A program made the position numbers and the translations under genes. 64,000 nucleotides of DNA, from assembly GCA_046349215.1 (NCBI GenBank), contig JAXMCV010000001.1:1054001-1118000 (forward strand), in the 5' to 3' direction. Positions within the stretch are counted from its first letter, which is position 1, and the number at the start of each line of letters is the position of its first letter. Of this stretch, positions 41,305 to 49,809 are shown in pieces. The notes beneath the pieces were generated by a model that saw only the letters and a program-made list of their open reading frames with translations, did no database searches and was not told the DNA's origin. Origin of the DNA: JAJXWB01 sp046349215 (lineage in GTDB: Bacteria > Pseudomonadota > Alphaproteobacteria > Rhizobiales > Beijerinckiaceae).

Positions 41305-42516
41305 ATGAACGCCTATCAAAAGCTGTGCGACTTCGGCCAGGCGGAAATTCAGAACGCCGCGCGGTCGGCTGGTCAGGTCGTTCTCGTGTTGCAGGGCGGT
41401 GGGGCGCTCGGGGCCTACCAGGCCGGCGTCTACCAGGCGTTGCACGAAGCGGGGGTTGAACCGGACTGGATTATCGGCACGTCGATTGGCGCCATCAACG
41501 CAAGCCTGATCGCCGGCAATGCGCCCGAAGACCGCCTGGAGCGGTTGCGTGCCTTCTGGAGTCGCGTCGAACACTCACCGGCGTTCGATATAGCATTCGC
41601 CGCCAACCCGTTTCTCGGGGCCATGCTTCCGAACTGGACCACCGTGACGACGGGCGTCGCAGGGTTCTTCAGGCCCAACCCGCTCGCCTTTCTCGGCCAG
41701 CACGTGAAGCTCGCGCCCGAGGCGGCGGGCTATTACTCCACTCTGCCCCTGAAGCGCACGCTCGAGGAACTGGTCGACTTCTCGCGTTTGGGCGCGACGG
41801 GGCCGCGCCTCACGGTTGGCGCTGCAAACGTCGGCACCGCGCAAATGCGCTATTTCGACAGCGCGCGGGAGAAGATCGACGCCCGTCACGTGCTCGCCTC
41901 CGGCGCCCTGCCGCCCGCATTTCCGGCGGTGCGCATCGACGGTGAACTCTTCTGGGATGGCGGCATCCTTTCGAACACGCCTGTCGAAGCCGTCTTCGAC
42001 GACAATCCGCGACGCAACTCGCTGGTCCTGGCCGTCCACGTCTGGAACCCGAACGGACCGGAGCCCGATTCGATCCTGCAAGTGATGAACCGGCAGAAAG
42101 ACCTTCAGTATTCCAGCCGCGCCGTCACCCATATCCAGCGCCAGGCGCAGATCCATCGCCTGCGTCACATCATTTCCGAACTGGCGGCGAAACTGCCGGC
42201 GAGTGAACGCGCCAGCCAAGAGGTCCGCGAAATGGCCGCGTACGGCTGCCTGACGCGGATGCATGTTGTCCGTCTGCTTGCGCCTCAGCTCAACGGCGAA
42301 GACCACACCAAGGATATCGATTTCAGCCGTGCCGGAATCAGATCGCGCTGGGACGCAGGCTATCGCGATGCGCAACTGGTGCTCCGTCAGCAGCCCTGGA
42401 AGGCCGATGTCGATCCGCGCGAGGGATTTTATCTGCACGAATTGCAGCGGGACACGTCCGATCCGGGCAGCATGCGCGATCATGGCGACACGACCAAAAT
42501 CGCGGGGCGAAAGTGA
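41305..42516 (+). CDS. patatin-like phospholipase with DUF3734 domain
   Basis: 403 residues. LQGGGALGAYQAGVYQAL (oxyanion loop), IIGTSIGAINASLIAG (nucleophile G-T-S-I-G) and FWDGGILSNTP (catalytic Asp in DGG) define the patatin fold. The C-terminal ~130 residues match DUF3734 (HIQRQAQIHRLRHIISEL). In other alphaproteobacteria this patatin type accompanies bdhA, as here (12-base gap), suggesting lipid or PHB-related hydrolysis. GGGAGGA precedes ATG 41305. Confidence 0.9.
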   Translation: MNAYQKLCDFGQAEIQNAARSAGQVVLVLQGGGALGAYQAGVYQALHEAGVEPDWIIGTSIGAINASLIAGNAPEDRLERLRAFWSRVEHSPAFDIAFAANPFLGAMLPNWTTVTTGVAGFFRPNPLAFLGQHVKLAPEAAGYYSTLPLKRTLEELVDFSRLGATGPRLTVGAANVGTAQMRYFDSAREKIDARHVLASGALPPAFPAVRIDGELFWDGGILSNTPVEAVFDDNPRRNSLVLAVHVWNPNGPEPDSILQVMNRQKDLQYSSRAVTHIQRQAQIHRLRHIISELAAKLPASERASQEVREMAAYGCLTRMHVVRLLAPQLNGEDHTKDIDFSRAGIRSRWDAGYRDAQLVLRQQPWKADVDPREGFYLHELQRDTSDPGSMRDHGDTTKIAGRK

Positions 42517-43847
42517 GCGCGGGGCTGGCGATGAGAAAGCCGCTGGGCTTTGTTCTGTTTCTCTTGCTGGGCGCGACCAGCCAGGCTGGCGCAGCGGACT
42601 ACGGCAGCGTCGCCGATCTCTCGGCCGCAGTCATGCCATCCTTCGTGAACATCTACAATCGCAGCGTCGCGAAGATCGAACCGGAAGAGGGGGCGCCTCC
42701 CGGCAAGACCGTTCTGATCAAGGATGAAGTCGGTTCAGGCTTCATCGTCGATCCAAGCGGATTGATCGTTACCAACCGGCATGTCGTGGAAGGCGCCTAT
42801 TCGCTCTCCGTGACACTGGCGAATGGCGAACGCCTGCCGGCGAAGCTGGTCGGAAAGGCGCTGACTTTCGACATCGCGCTCATCAAGATCGATGCGGGCC
42901 GTCCGCTGACGCCCGCCAAGCTCGGGGACAGCGCCGCACTCCGTCTCGGCGACCGCGTGGTGGCCATAGGCAATCCCCTTGGATTCTCCGGTTCCGTATC
43001 GGCCGGCGTCGTGAGCGCATTTCACCGCCAGATCGGCCTCTCCGCCTACGACGATCTCATTCAGACAGACGCCACCATCAACCAGGGAAATTCCGGCGGG
43101 CCACTGTTCAATATGGCCGGCGAAGTCGTCGGCGTGAACCAGGCGATCTACACGCGAAACAAGGGCGGTTCGATCGGCATCGGCTTTTCGATCCCGATCA
43201 ATGATGTGAAGTTTCTCGTCGGCAACGTTCTCAAATCCGGCAGCCCTCATTTCGGCTGGCTCGGCGTGACCGCGCAGACACTCACACCCTCAATGGGGCG
43301 TGCGGCTGGCGTGCCTGTCGAGACCGGAGTGATCCTGTCGAAGATTGCCGTCAATTCTCCAGCCGAACGGGCGAAGCTTCAGGTTGGGGACATCATCGTG
43401 CGTCTCGGCGAGCGGAAGATCGACGGAACCTCGTCGCTCAATCGCGCCGTGTCGCAGGAAGCAGACCGCAATGTACAAGTCGAAATCTATCGCGGGGGCG
43501 CGAAGATGACTGTCTCGGCAACGATAGGCGAATGGCCGCGGGAAATCTGGGCATCGAAGATGGAACCCGTTCCGAAGCTCAATGACTATGCCGATTTCGG
43601 CGTCCATTTCGTGGACACTCCGGACGGTCCGACTGTCAAATCGGTCGTGGAACAGAGCGTCGCCTGGACCGCTGGGCTGCGGGAAGGCGATGTCGTGCGC
43701 AGCGTCGGCGATACGCCGGTCAAGACTATCGGCGAGATGGGCGCGACCATCGACGAAATGTTCAACAAGAGGAGCAAGGCCTCGGCGCTGCTGCTCCTCA
43801 GCGGGCCTAACGGCGATCGCTGGGTCAACGTCTCGATCACGGAATAG
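42513..43847 (+). CDS. HtrA/DegP-like periplasmic serine protease
   Basis: 444 residues from GTG 42513 (overlap GTGA with patatin) or 438 from ATG 42531. Signal peptide MRKPLGFVLFLLLGATSQAGA. Catalytic triad in VTNRHVVEG (His), LTFDIALIKID (Asp) and NQGNSGGPLFNMAG (Ser). Two PDZ domains follow (~255-345 and ~365-440; GVILSKIAVNSPAERAKLQ, TAGLREGDVVRSVGDTP). Such proteases degrade or chaperone misfolded envelope proteins. Its place in a metabolic/redox operon, not beside other stress genes, is unusual. Confidence 0.93.
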   Translation: MSAGLAMRKPLGFVLFLLLGATSQAGAADYGSVADLSAAVMPSFVNIYNRSVAKIEPEEGAPPGKTVLIKDEVGSGFIVDPSGLIVTNRHVVEGAYSLSVTLANGERLPAKLVGKALTFDIALIKIDAGRPLTPAKLGDSAALRLGDRVVAIGNPLGFSGSVSAGVVSAFHRQIGLSAYDDLIQTDATINQGNSGGPLFNMAGEVVGVNQAIYTRNKGGSIGIGFSIPINDVKFLVGNVLKSGSPHFGWLGVTAQTLTPSMGRAAGVPVETGVILSKIAVNSPAERAKLQVGDIIVRLGERKIDGTSSLNRAVSQEADRNVQVEIYRGGAKMTVSATIGEWPREIWASKMEPVPKLNDYADFGVHFVDTPDGPTVKSVVEQSVAWTAGLREGDVVRSVGDTPVKTIGEMGATIDEMFNKRSKASALLLLSGPNGDRWVNVSITE

Positions 43848-43851
43848 CGAG

Positions 43852-44562
43852 ATGAAGGATTTCGAAGGTCGCGTCGTGCTCGTCACCGGCGCCTGCGGCA
43901 ATCTCGGATCCGCAGTCGTAACGGAACTGCAGGACCGCGGAGCCGCCGTCGTCTGTGCGGACGCCGCCTCATTGTCGGCAGGCGCCGCGCGGGGCGCTCT
44001 GCAGATCGGCGGTCTTGATCTCGCCCAGGCCGCCGACGCCCGCGCGGCCGTAAGGGCCGCCGTCGATCGGTTTGGCCGTATCGATGCGCTCGTGAATGCG
44101 ATCGGCGGATTCCGGACGGGCCGGATCGGAGAGACGGCTCTGGACGATTGGGAGGTTCTGTTCTCGATCAACGCGCGGATCGCGCTCACGACGAGCGCCG
44201 CAGTCATACCTGGTATGACCGAACGTCATTATGGTCGCATCGTCCATGTAGCCGCCGCCGCCGGTTTGCGCGCATCGGCCGGCGTCGGCGTTTATAGCGC
44301 GGCCAAGTCGGCGGTCCTGCGCATCGCGGAAGCTGTTGCCGAAGAGCAGGGTTCGAACGGCATAGTTTGCAACTGCATCCTGCCGGGCGTGATCGATACG
44401 CCGCAGAACCGTGCGGCGACGCCAGGCGCAGACAGGAGCGCCTGGGTGACGCCTGCGAGTATCGCCAAGGTGGCGGCCTTTCTTGCATCGGAGAGCGCCG
44501 GATCGATCACAGGCGCCGCGATTCCGGTCACGCGTCGAGATGCGGGCGGAGAGGTTCCATGA
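43852..44562 (+). CDS. short-chain dehydrogenase/reductase
   Basis: 236 residues. Rossmann motif LVTGACGNLGSAV, NAIGG at ~85 and active-site Y-x3-K in GVYSAAKSAV. The C-terminus LASESAGSITGAAIPVTRRDAG fits classical SDRs. Substrate is not evident. The stop overlaps the next gene's start (ATGA). It is in the bdhA-to-Rieske operon, four bases after the htrA stop. Confidence 0.9.
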   Translation: MKDFEGRVVLVTGACGNLGSAVVTELQDRGAAVVCADAASLSAGAARGALQIGGLDLAQAADARAAVRAAVDRFGRIDALVNAIGGFRTGRIGETALDDWEVLFSINARIALTTSAAVIPGMTERHYGRIVHVAAAAGLRASAGVGVYSAAKSAVLRIAEAVAEEQGSNGIVCNCILPGVIDTPQNRAATPGADRSAWVTPASIAKVAAFLASESAGSITGAAIPVTRRDAGGEVP

Positions 44563-44789
44563 GCGGTTCCATGACCTGCGCCACGACGCTCGTATTCCTC
44601 TGCAAGGGGTGGCTCATGACCGGCGTGCTCGTCGGGGCGGCATTCATTGTGTTCGTGGTTGACAGGATCGATTCCGCCGCGCGCGGCTCCTATGCATTCC
44701 GCCTGCTGCTTCTGCCTGGCCTTGCCATTCTGTGGCCGATTGTCATCTGGCGCTCCGTAAGACTGCTTCGCGCCCCGGAGGAACGCTGA
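44559..44789 (+). CDS. small membrane protein, operon member
   Basis: 76 residues (MSGSMTCATTLVFLCKGWLM...) with two hydrophobic helices: LMTGVLVGAAFIVFVVDRI and RLLLLPGLAILWPIVIW. It overlaps the SDR gene by ATGA and the next gene by TGATG, so it is translated as part of the chain. No known family; likely a subunit or assembly factor of the membrane redox protein two genes on. Confidence 0.72.
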   Translation: MSGSMTCATTLVFLCKGWLMTGVLVGAAFIVFVVDRIDSAARGSYAFRLLLLPGLAILWPIVIWRSVRLLRAPEER

Positions 44790-44941
44790 TGCGGCGCGCG
44801 CATCGCAAGGCTCACGCGATCATCTGGCTCTGCTGCGCGCTGACGATCCCGCTTGTTCTGATCCTGGGCTGGAGAGCGCGGCCATCTGACCGATTGCCCG
44901 AACCTATGCGGCTCGACGTGCGCGACGAGAGCCGCCAATGA
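44789..44941 (+). CDS. very small single-pass membrane protein
   Basis: 50 residues (MRRAHRKAHAIIWLCCALTI...) with one transmembrane helix (~10-29) and a short charged tail. Start and stop both overlap neighbours (TGATG upstream, ATGA downstream), which supports it being translated despite its size. Probably a small subunit of the ferric-reductase-like complex encoded next. Confidence 0.68.
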   Translation: MRRAHRKAHAIIWLCCALTIPLVLILGWRARPSDRLPEPMRLDVRDESRQ

Positions 44942-45990
44942 GCGCCGCCTACAAGCCTGTCGGCTGGAACGCCAACAAGATCTTCTACGATTCCGTTCTC
45001 GGGGTCGCCGTGATCCTCTATCTCCTCGCCTTCACATGGGCCGCAGCAAGGCCGGTTGGCGTTCAGCCCTACGACGATGCAACCGTATGGATGCGGGCAT
45101 ACGGCTCGTGCGCGCTTCTGATGTTGAGTTTCGTGCTGTGCATCGGTCCGCTCGCCCGGCTCGACCCGCGATTCCTGCCGCTTCTCTACAATCGTCGCCA
45201 TTTCGGCGTCGCCACATGCATTGTCGCGCTGATGCATGCGCGGCGCGTCCTCGGATGGTATTTCTCGTTCAGCGATGCCGATCCCTATGTCGCGCTTTTT
45301 TCCAGCAATACAAGCATCGCCCGTCTTGCCGGATTTCCCTTCGAGTGGTTCGGCGCGGCTGCCCTGCTTGTTCTGATCGTTCTCGCTGCGACAAGTCACG
45401 ACTTCTGGCTGAAATTCCTGACGCCGCCCATCTGGAAGTCATTCCACATGGGACTTTATCTGGCTTACGCATGTATCGTCGCGCATGTCGCGCTCGGCGC
45501 GATGCTGACGCGCGAGACGCAGGCGCTGCATTTTCTGGTTCCTGCCTGCGGGCTGGTCGTTGTCATGCTGCATCTCGCGGCGGCGTACCGGCAGATGAAG
45601 TCGGATCATGCCGAAGACGTCGCCGGGCTGATCCCGGTTGGAGCAGTTCACCAGATCAAGGAAGGTCGAGCTATCGTCGTGCCGATCGCCGGAGCCGAAA
45701 GTGTCGCAATTTTCCGTAACCGAGGACGCCTTTCTGCAATCGCGAACGCCTGCGCTCATCAGAATGGACCGCTTGGCGAGGGGCGCATCATCGATGGTTG
45801 CGTGACGTGTCCGTGGCACGGCTTTCAGTATCGCATCGAGGACGGGTGCGCTCCACCGCCGTTCACCGAAAGACTGGCGACCTACAATCTTCGTGTGAAG
45901 GACGGCGTCGTCCTGCTCGATCCGCGCCCCAACGCGCCGGGGACCTACGTCGCGCCGATTGAAGTCGAGGGGGCGCCCCTTGAGCGATGA
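44938..45990 (+). CDS. ferric-reductase-like membrane protein fused to Rieske [2Fe-2S] domain
   Basis: 350 residues. Residues ~15-220 carry about six helices with paired histidines in helices (His88 and His100; His170 and His183) that could bind two b hemes as in YedZ/NOX-type ferric reductases. Residues ~235-335 form a Rieske ferredoxin domain: ACAHQNGPLGEG (C272-x-H274) and TCPWHGFQY (C291-x2-H294). Electrons may pass between the membrane hemes and the cytoplasmic [2Fe-2S] cluster; donor and acceptor are unknown. It overlaps the preceding gene by ATGA. Confidence 0.88.
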   Translation: MSAAYKPVGWNANKIFYDSVLGVAVILYLLAFTWAAARPVGVQPYDDATVWMRAYGSCALLMLSFVLCIGPLARLDPRFLPLLYNRRHFGVATCIVALMHARRVLGWYFSFSDADPYVALFSSNTSIARLAGFPFEWFGAAALLVLIVLAATSHDFWLKFLTPPIWKSFHMGLYLAYACIVAHVALGAMLTRETQALHFLVPACGLVVVMLHLAAAYRQMKSDHAEDVAGLIPVGAVHQIKEGRAIVVPIAGAESVAIFRNRGRLSAIANACAHQNGPLGEGRIIDGCVTCPWHGFQYRIEDGCAPPPFTERLATYNLRVKDGVVLLDPRPNAPGTYVAPIEVEGAPLER

Positions 45991-46708
45991 GCCTTTCTAC
46001 ATTGGCTATCTGCCGGCGGCAGACCCCGTTTGTCGTCGTATGGCGCTGGCTGCCGGCATCATCTGGATCATTTTTGGTTTCGCGGCGATTTCTCTCAGCA
46101 GAACGCCGCGGGATCTCGGACACTCGCAATTTGGAGACGATATTGCCTTGAGCGGGATCGTCGTCGCCAGACCCTATCCAGTACTCGTAGCCGCGCCCGA
46201 CCATCAACATCCCAAGGGCCGAACGTTGCTTCTCGGGGGCGAAGGCAAGCATGGCGCCCAGGATTTCGCGGACGCCCTAGACGGTCGTTCGGCCCATCTC
46301 GAAGGCATCCTGATCAAACGTGGCGATCTCGACATGGCGCTCATATCGTCGCCGGATCAACTGAAACCCGAATCTGCCGGACATCCCGCACCGCAACGCG
46401 AGCATCTCGGACGGTGGCGTCTGAGCGGCGAAATCTGCGATGGCAAATGCGCAGCAGGCGCAATGCGGCCGGGCTCGGGCGCATCTCACAAGGCCTGCGC
46501 AAACCTGTGCATATCATCGGGGCTGCCGCCTGTGCTCGCACTCGGAAGGCCGTTCGAGGGACGAGAGGTCCTGATCCTGGCTGGCGAGAATGGCGGTCCT
46601 GTTCCGGGAGAACTCCTGGATCGCGTGGGAATCCTGGTGACGCTCGAAGGCGATGCCCGTCGCCTGGGCGATGCGATCATCTTTCAAGTAGGGAACTCAA
46701 TCAGATGA
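45980..46708 (+). CDS. membrane-anchored protein, last gene of the redox operon
   Basis: 242 residues, probably from TTG 45980 (M/L-SDEPFYIGYLPAADP), which has GAGGGGG just upstream and overlaps the Rieske gene by 11 bases; a TTG at 45959 is an alternative. One hydrophobic helix (MALAAGIIWIIFGFAAISL) precedes a soluble domain. The segment ICDGKCAAGAMRPG then HKACANLCISSGLPPV has four cysteines and could bind a metal or cluster. No named family is recognised. Conservation with the Rieske partner would support a shared complex. Confidence 0.72.
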   Translation: MSDEPFYIGYLPAADPVCRRMALAAGIIWIIFGFAAISLSRTPRDLGHSQFGDDIALSGIVVARPYPVLVAAPDHQHPKGRTLLLGGEGKHGAQDFADALDGRSAHLEGILIKRGDLDMALISSPDQLKPESAGHPAPQREHLGRWRLSGEICDGKCAAGAMRPGSGASHKACANLCISSGLPPVLALGRPFEGREVLILAGENGGPVPGELLDRVGILVTLEGDARRLGDAIIFQVGNSIR

Positions 46709-47000
46709 ATCGACCAACGCCTGACGGTTCGGGCGATTCAGGCGCCTTCAAAACCGGCCATTAGGCAACCAAAGCAGGTAGCTCAATCGCGCACGAAGCG
46801 GACGATCCAAGGTTGGCGGTTCTTGGCCATGCAACACAGGCGTCCGCTTTTCGCCCTGAACAGCCCAAAGGTGTGTCCGCATCGGGGATAACGGCAGGAA
46901 TTGGGTCCTGACGTTCTGGCTGTTGCCGACCGGTTGCGGCCCTTCCTGACCGGCCGGCGCGCTGTCGGCTGAGCCCGACAAGCGCGGCCGTCATTCGCCG
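46709..47000. other. intergenic region without recognisable gene
   Basis: About 290 bases between the redox operon and the convergent quinone reductase gene. Short frames have no family features; no clear terminator was seen. Confidence 0.5.
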
Positions 47001-47741
47001 TCAGCGAATCCGGCGTTGGCCAACGGTGCGCGGTGGAACGTCAGATTTGAGCCGCCAATCCGGGCCGAAATCGGCCAATGGATGAAAAAACATCGGCGCT
47101 TCTGTCTCGATCTTTTGCAAGCGCGCGTCATAAGCGTCGAGCAACGCCTTCCGTTCCTGATCGCTAATGAAATTCACGGAATGTGCGATAAACGGTGGCA
47201 GGACATCGAACCCTGTATAGGCGAGCGTGCCGTTTTGCAGTGGCCACAAGATCACATCGATATCACCGAGCAGGCCGTCCGGCGCGCACATTGACGGATA
47301 GGCTGCTGTTGAGGTCGAGATCATGGCGCGGCGGCCGCTCAAGCCGCCGGTGTCATAGCGCTTCCCGGCGCCATAGGCCACGCCATTTGCAAAGACGCGA
47401 TCGAACCATCCCTTGAGGATTGCGGGGACCGAGAACCACCAAAACGGAAACTGCAGGATCAGAAAATCGCACCACAGCAGCTTGTCTATTTCCCTCTGGA
47501 TGTCCTGCTCGAACAGATCGTTCGCGTGGGCGTGCTTCTGTTCGCGGTCATACTGCAGATGTTCAGGGAATCGTCGGCCGAGGAAGTCACGCTCGCTCGC
47601 CAGGGGGTTGAATTCCATGGCGTAAAGATCTGACAGGCGGACTTCGTGGCCGAGGGATTTCAACGTCGCGACGGACCGGTTCAACATCGACGAGTTGAAC
47701 GACTTTTCTTCCGGATGCGCATACACGATCAGGACCTTCAT
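47001..47741 (-). CDS. NAD(P)H quinone dehydrogenase, flavodoxin-like fold
   Basis: 246 residues. MKVLIVYAHPEEKSFNSSML is the FMN/FAD-binding N-terminus of the NQO1/MdaB family; LILQFPFWWFSVPAILKGWFD and YDTGGLSGRRAMISTSTAA are further signatures. It reduces quinones by two electrons, avoiding semiquinones. ATG 47741 has GAGGGGGAAG just upstream. It is encoded next to an aromatic-type catabolic cluster, where protection from quinones formed during oxygenation is plausible. Confidence 0.9.
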   Translation of the reverse strand: MKVLIVYAHPEEKSFNSSMLNRSVATLKSLGHEVRLSDLYAMEFNPLASERDFLGRRFPEHLQYDREQKHAHANDLFEQDIQREIDKLLWCDFLILQFPFWWFSVPAILKGWFDRVFANGVAYGAGKRYDTGGLSGRRAMISTSTAAYPSMCAPDGLLGDIDVILWPLQNGTLAYTGFDVLPPFIAHSVNFISDQERKALLDAYDARLQKIETEAPMFFHPLADFGPDWRLKSDVPPRTVGQRRIR

Positions 47742-47859
47742 ACTTCCCCCTCGTCGCGGAGCCAGACCTTTAGGTCGTCGCCGACCGTTCTCGGACATTA
47801 CCAAAGCTTCGCAACGAGCGAAGAACTCCGCTCCACAGCAATGTCGCAGACGCCCGCCG

Positions 47860-49056
47860 TCAGCCCGGCATTTTGCATTGCGCGCTAGGCGCATCTCCGA
47901 CCGCATCCTTCGCCGGTACGCGCCGGATGATCTTGTAATAATCCCACGGCTTGGTAGATTCCGCAGGCGATTTCACCTGCAGCTGGTACCAGTCTCTGAC
48001 GAGACGACCGTCAGCGCGCAGATGGCCATTCTTTACGGTCAGGTCGTTGACCGGGAGTTCACGCATCTTCGCTGCGACGAGTTTTCCGTCACTCGAACCA
48101 GCCGCTTTCACAGCCTTAAGGTAGTGAAATATCGACGAGTAGACCCCGGCCTGCACGTAGGTCGGCGGACGGTTCATCTTGTCCCAGAATTTCTTGGCGA
48201 ATTTTCGCGAGTCTTCATCCGCATCCCAGTAGTATGGCGCGGCGATGGTCGTCCCCTGCATCGCCTGCAAGCCTATCGCATGTACGTCGGTGATAAAGCC
48301 GAGCAGCGCGACCAACCGCTTGCCGGAGTTCTTGAGCCCAAATTCATTTGCCTGCTTGACGGCGTTGATCATGTCGTTGCCGGCATTGGCCAGCGCAAGA
48401 ACATTGGCGTCCGACGACAGTGCGAACGACAATGCGGACGAAAATTCGCCCGAACCCGCTGGAACCTTTACGGACTTGACGACAGAGCCGCCGGCCTTTT
48501 CGACCTCTGCGGTCGTGGAGTTGATCATCTGCGTGCCAAAACTGTAGTCTGGCCCTATGAGAAACCACCGCTTGCCGCCGGCGCTTACGATGCCGGGTAC
48601 GACGACCTTCGGCAGCATGTCGACGTCGAAGGTCCACAGAAATCCCGTCGGCGAGCACTGTGCGCCGTAGAGATCCTTTGTGCCCGAACCCGAGATCAGC
48701 GCGATCTTGCCCTTTTCCTTCGCGAGATTTTGCACGCCTGCCGAGACAACGGAGACGATGAGGTCGGCTATGGCCTCGACCCTTTCCTGTTCGAACCAGC
48801 GACGCGCGATCGCAAGCCCGATATCGCCCTTGAACTGATGATCGGCGGAGACGATCTCAATCTTGCGACCGAGCACCTGCCCGCCAAACTCGTCGACAGC
48901 GATCTGCGCGGCCACCACGCTGCCGGCGCCGCCGACATCGGCGACGACGCCGCTCATGTCAGACAAGACCCCGATCTTGAGCGGCTCCTGCGCGAAAGCG
49001 CCGCCGCATAGCGCCATTGCGGCCGCCAGAACAGCGCCGCTGAGACGGTTGCTCAT
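47860..49056 (-). CDS. ABC transporter substrate-binding protein (branched-chain amino acid type)
   Basis: 398 residues with signal peptide (MSNRLSGAVLAAAMALCGGAFA). The mature part starts EPLKIGVLSDMSGVVADVGG, the type I periplasmic-binding fold of the LivK/HAAT family; further blocks are FLIGPDYSFGTQM and YVQAGVYSSIFHYLKAVKAAG. Relatives in catabolic clusters often bind aromatic or other organic acids. No permease or ATPase genes are in the window. A palindrome TGGTTCAACCA lies about 57 bases upstream. Confidence 0.92.
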   Translation of the reverse strand: MSNRLSGAVLAAAMALCGGAFAQEPLKIGVLSDMSGVVADVGGAGSVVAAQIAVDEFGGQVLGRKIEIVSADHQFKGDIGLAIARRWFEQERVEAIADLIVSVVSAGVQNLAKEKGKIALISGSGTKDLYGAQCSPTGFLWTFDVDMLPKVVVPGIVSAGGKRWFLIGPDYSFGTQMINSTTAEVEKAGGSVVKSVKVPAGSGEFSSALSFALSSDANVLALANAGNDMINAVKQANEFGLKNSGKRLVALLGFITDVHAIGLQAMQGTTIAAPYYWDADEDSRKFAKKFWDKMNRPPTYVQAGVYSSIFHYLKAVKAAGSSDGKLVAAKMRELPVNDLTVKNGHLRADGRLVRDWYQLQVKSPAESTKPWDYYKIIRRVPAKDAVGDAPSAQCKMPG

Positions 49057-49113
49057 CCTCTTCCTCCGTGACGCGGCCGCTTTCGGGCTCTTGTCTTGCG
49101 CTCAGAATATCAA

Positions 49114-49124
49114 TGGTTCAACCA
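49114..49124. promoter_or_regulatory. GntR/FadR-type operator TGGTTCAACCA
   Basis: Perfect 11-bp palindrome of the TGGT-N3-ACCA type used by FadR-subfamily regulators, between the MarR gene and the substrate-binding protein gene. One mismatch separates it from TGGATGAACCA at 55200-55210 beside a FadR-type regulator. Confidence 0.55.
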
Positions 49125-49143
49125 AGAGGTCAATCTCGGCGCC

Positions 49144-49617
49144 CTATTGCTGAGCGCGGCCGTCCATCGCCGCTCCGTACGCGACAGCGCGGAGATGATC
49201 GAGAAACTCCTGCCGCTTGTCGGGGTGCACCGGCGCAAGAAAAGCGTCCTGGAGCCGCGCGGCGCCCGACACGAGCTCGAGCAGGATCTTTCTGCCTCTC
49301 GCGGTCAGCGAAATTTCGTAGGAACGCGCATCCCGCCCATTGTTACGGCGGTGCACGAGCTGCCGTTCGTGCATGCGCTTGACCATTTCACCGAGCGTCG
49401 CTCGATCTGCATTGACCGCGCTGGCGAGCTCGGTCAGCGTCAGCGAGCCCCTCTGGTGCAGTGCGATCAACACACCGAATTGCCGAGGCGTAATCGATTC
49501 CTGCGCCGTGTACTCGCGATACAGGGCCTCATAGCGGGCTTCGATGAGCCGGATGAGAAACCCGACGCCTGAGTCCAGCGTCCAGTCTCCCGCGAGCTTT
49601 TCCGGTGCGATGCTCAT
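49144..49617 (-). CDS. MarR family transcriptional regulator
   Basis: 157 residues with a winged helix-turn-helix: SITPRQFGVLIALHQRGSLT, LTELASAVNADRATLGEMVK (recognition helix) and the wing RRNNGRDARSYEISLTARG, including the D-x-R salt-bridge motif. MarR proteins usually repress neighbouring catabolic genes until an aromatic or phenolic ligand binds. It is divergent from the Rieske oxygenase gene, with a palindrome TACGTATACGTA in between as likely operator. Confidence 0.93.
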   Translation of the reverse strand: MSIAPEKLAGDWTLDSGVGFLIRLIEARYEALYREYTAQESITPRQFGVLIALHQRGSLTLTELASAVNADRATLGEMVKRMHERQLVHRRNNGRDARSYEISLTARGRKILLELVSGAARLQDAFLAPVHPDKRQEFLDHLRAVAYGAAMDGRAQQ

Positions 49618-49696
49618 GATGGCTGAAACTGCAATAGAATTCCTAGCGGCTTGACGTGGAACTCAGGGCGCCCTTGACGGTGATCCACGCATATAT

Positions 49697-49708
49697 TACG
49701 TATACGTA
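49697..49708. promoter_or_regulatory. palindromic operator TACGTATACGTA
   Basis: Perfect 12-bp palindrome in an A/T-rich stretch between the MarR gene and the Rieske oxygenase gene, 80 bases upstream of the MarR start. Typical length and position for a MarR-family site controlling both directions (inference). Confidence 0.6.
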
Positions 49709-49809
49709 GCATAATTCGAGAAGCGCAGACAATGCGCGTCGAGCGGGACGGAATGAAATCATAGCCGGGGATATCGATCGGCCCGGCCATGCCAATCTGG
49801 GAGTGCGTC

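Noticed and set aside
46748..46994. Two overlapping 77-residue minus-strand frames
   Set aside because: No similarity or start signals; left as intergenic.
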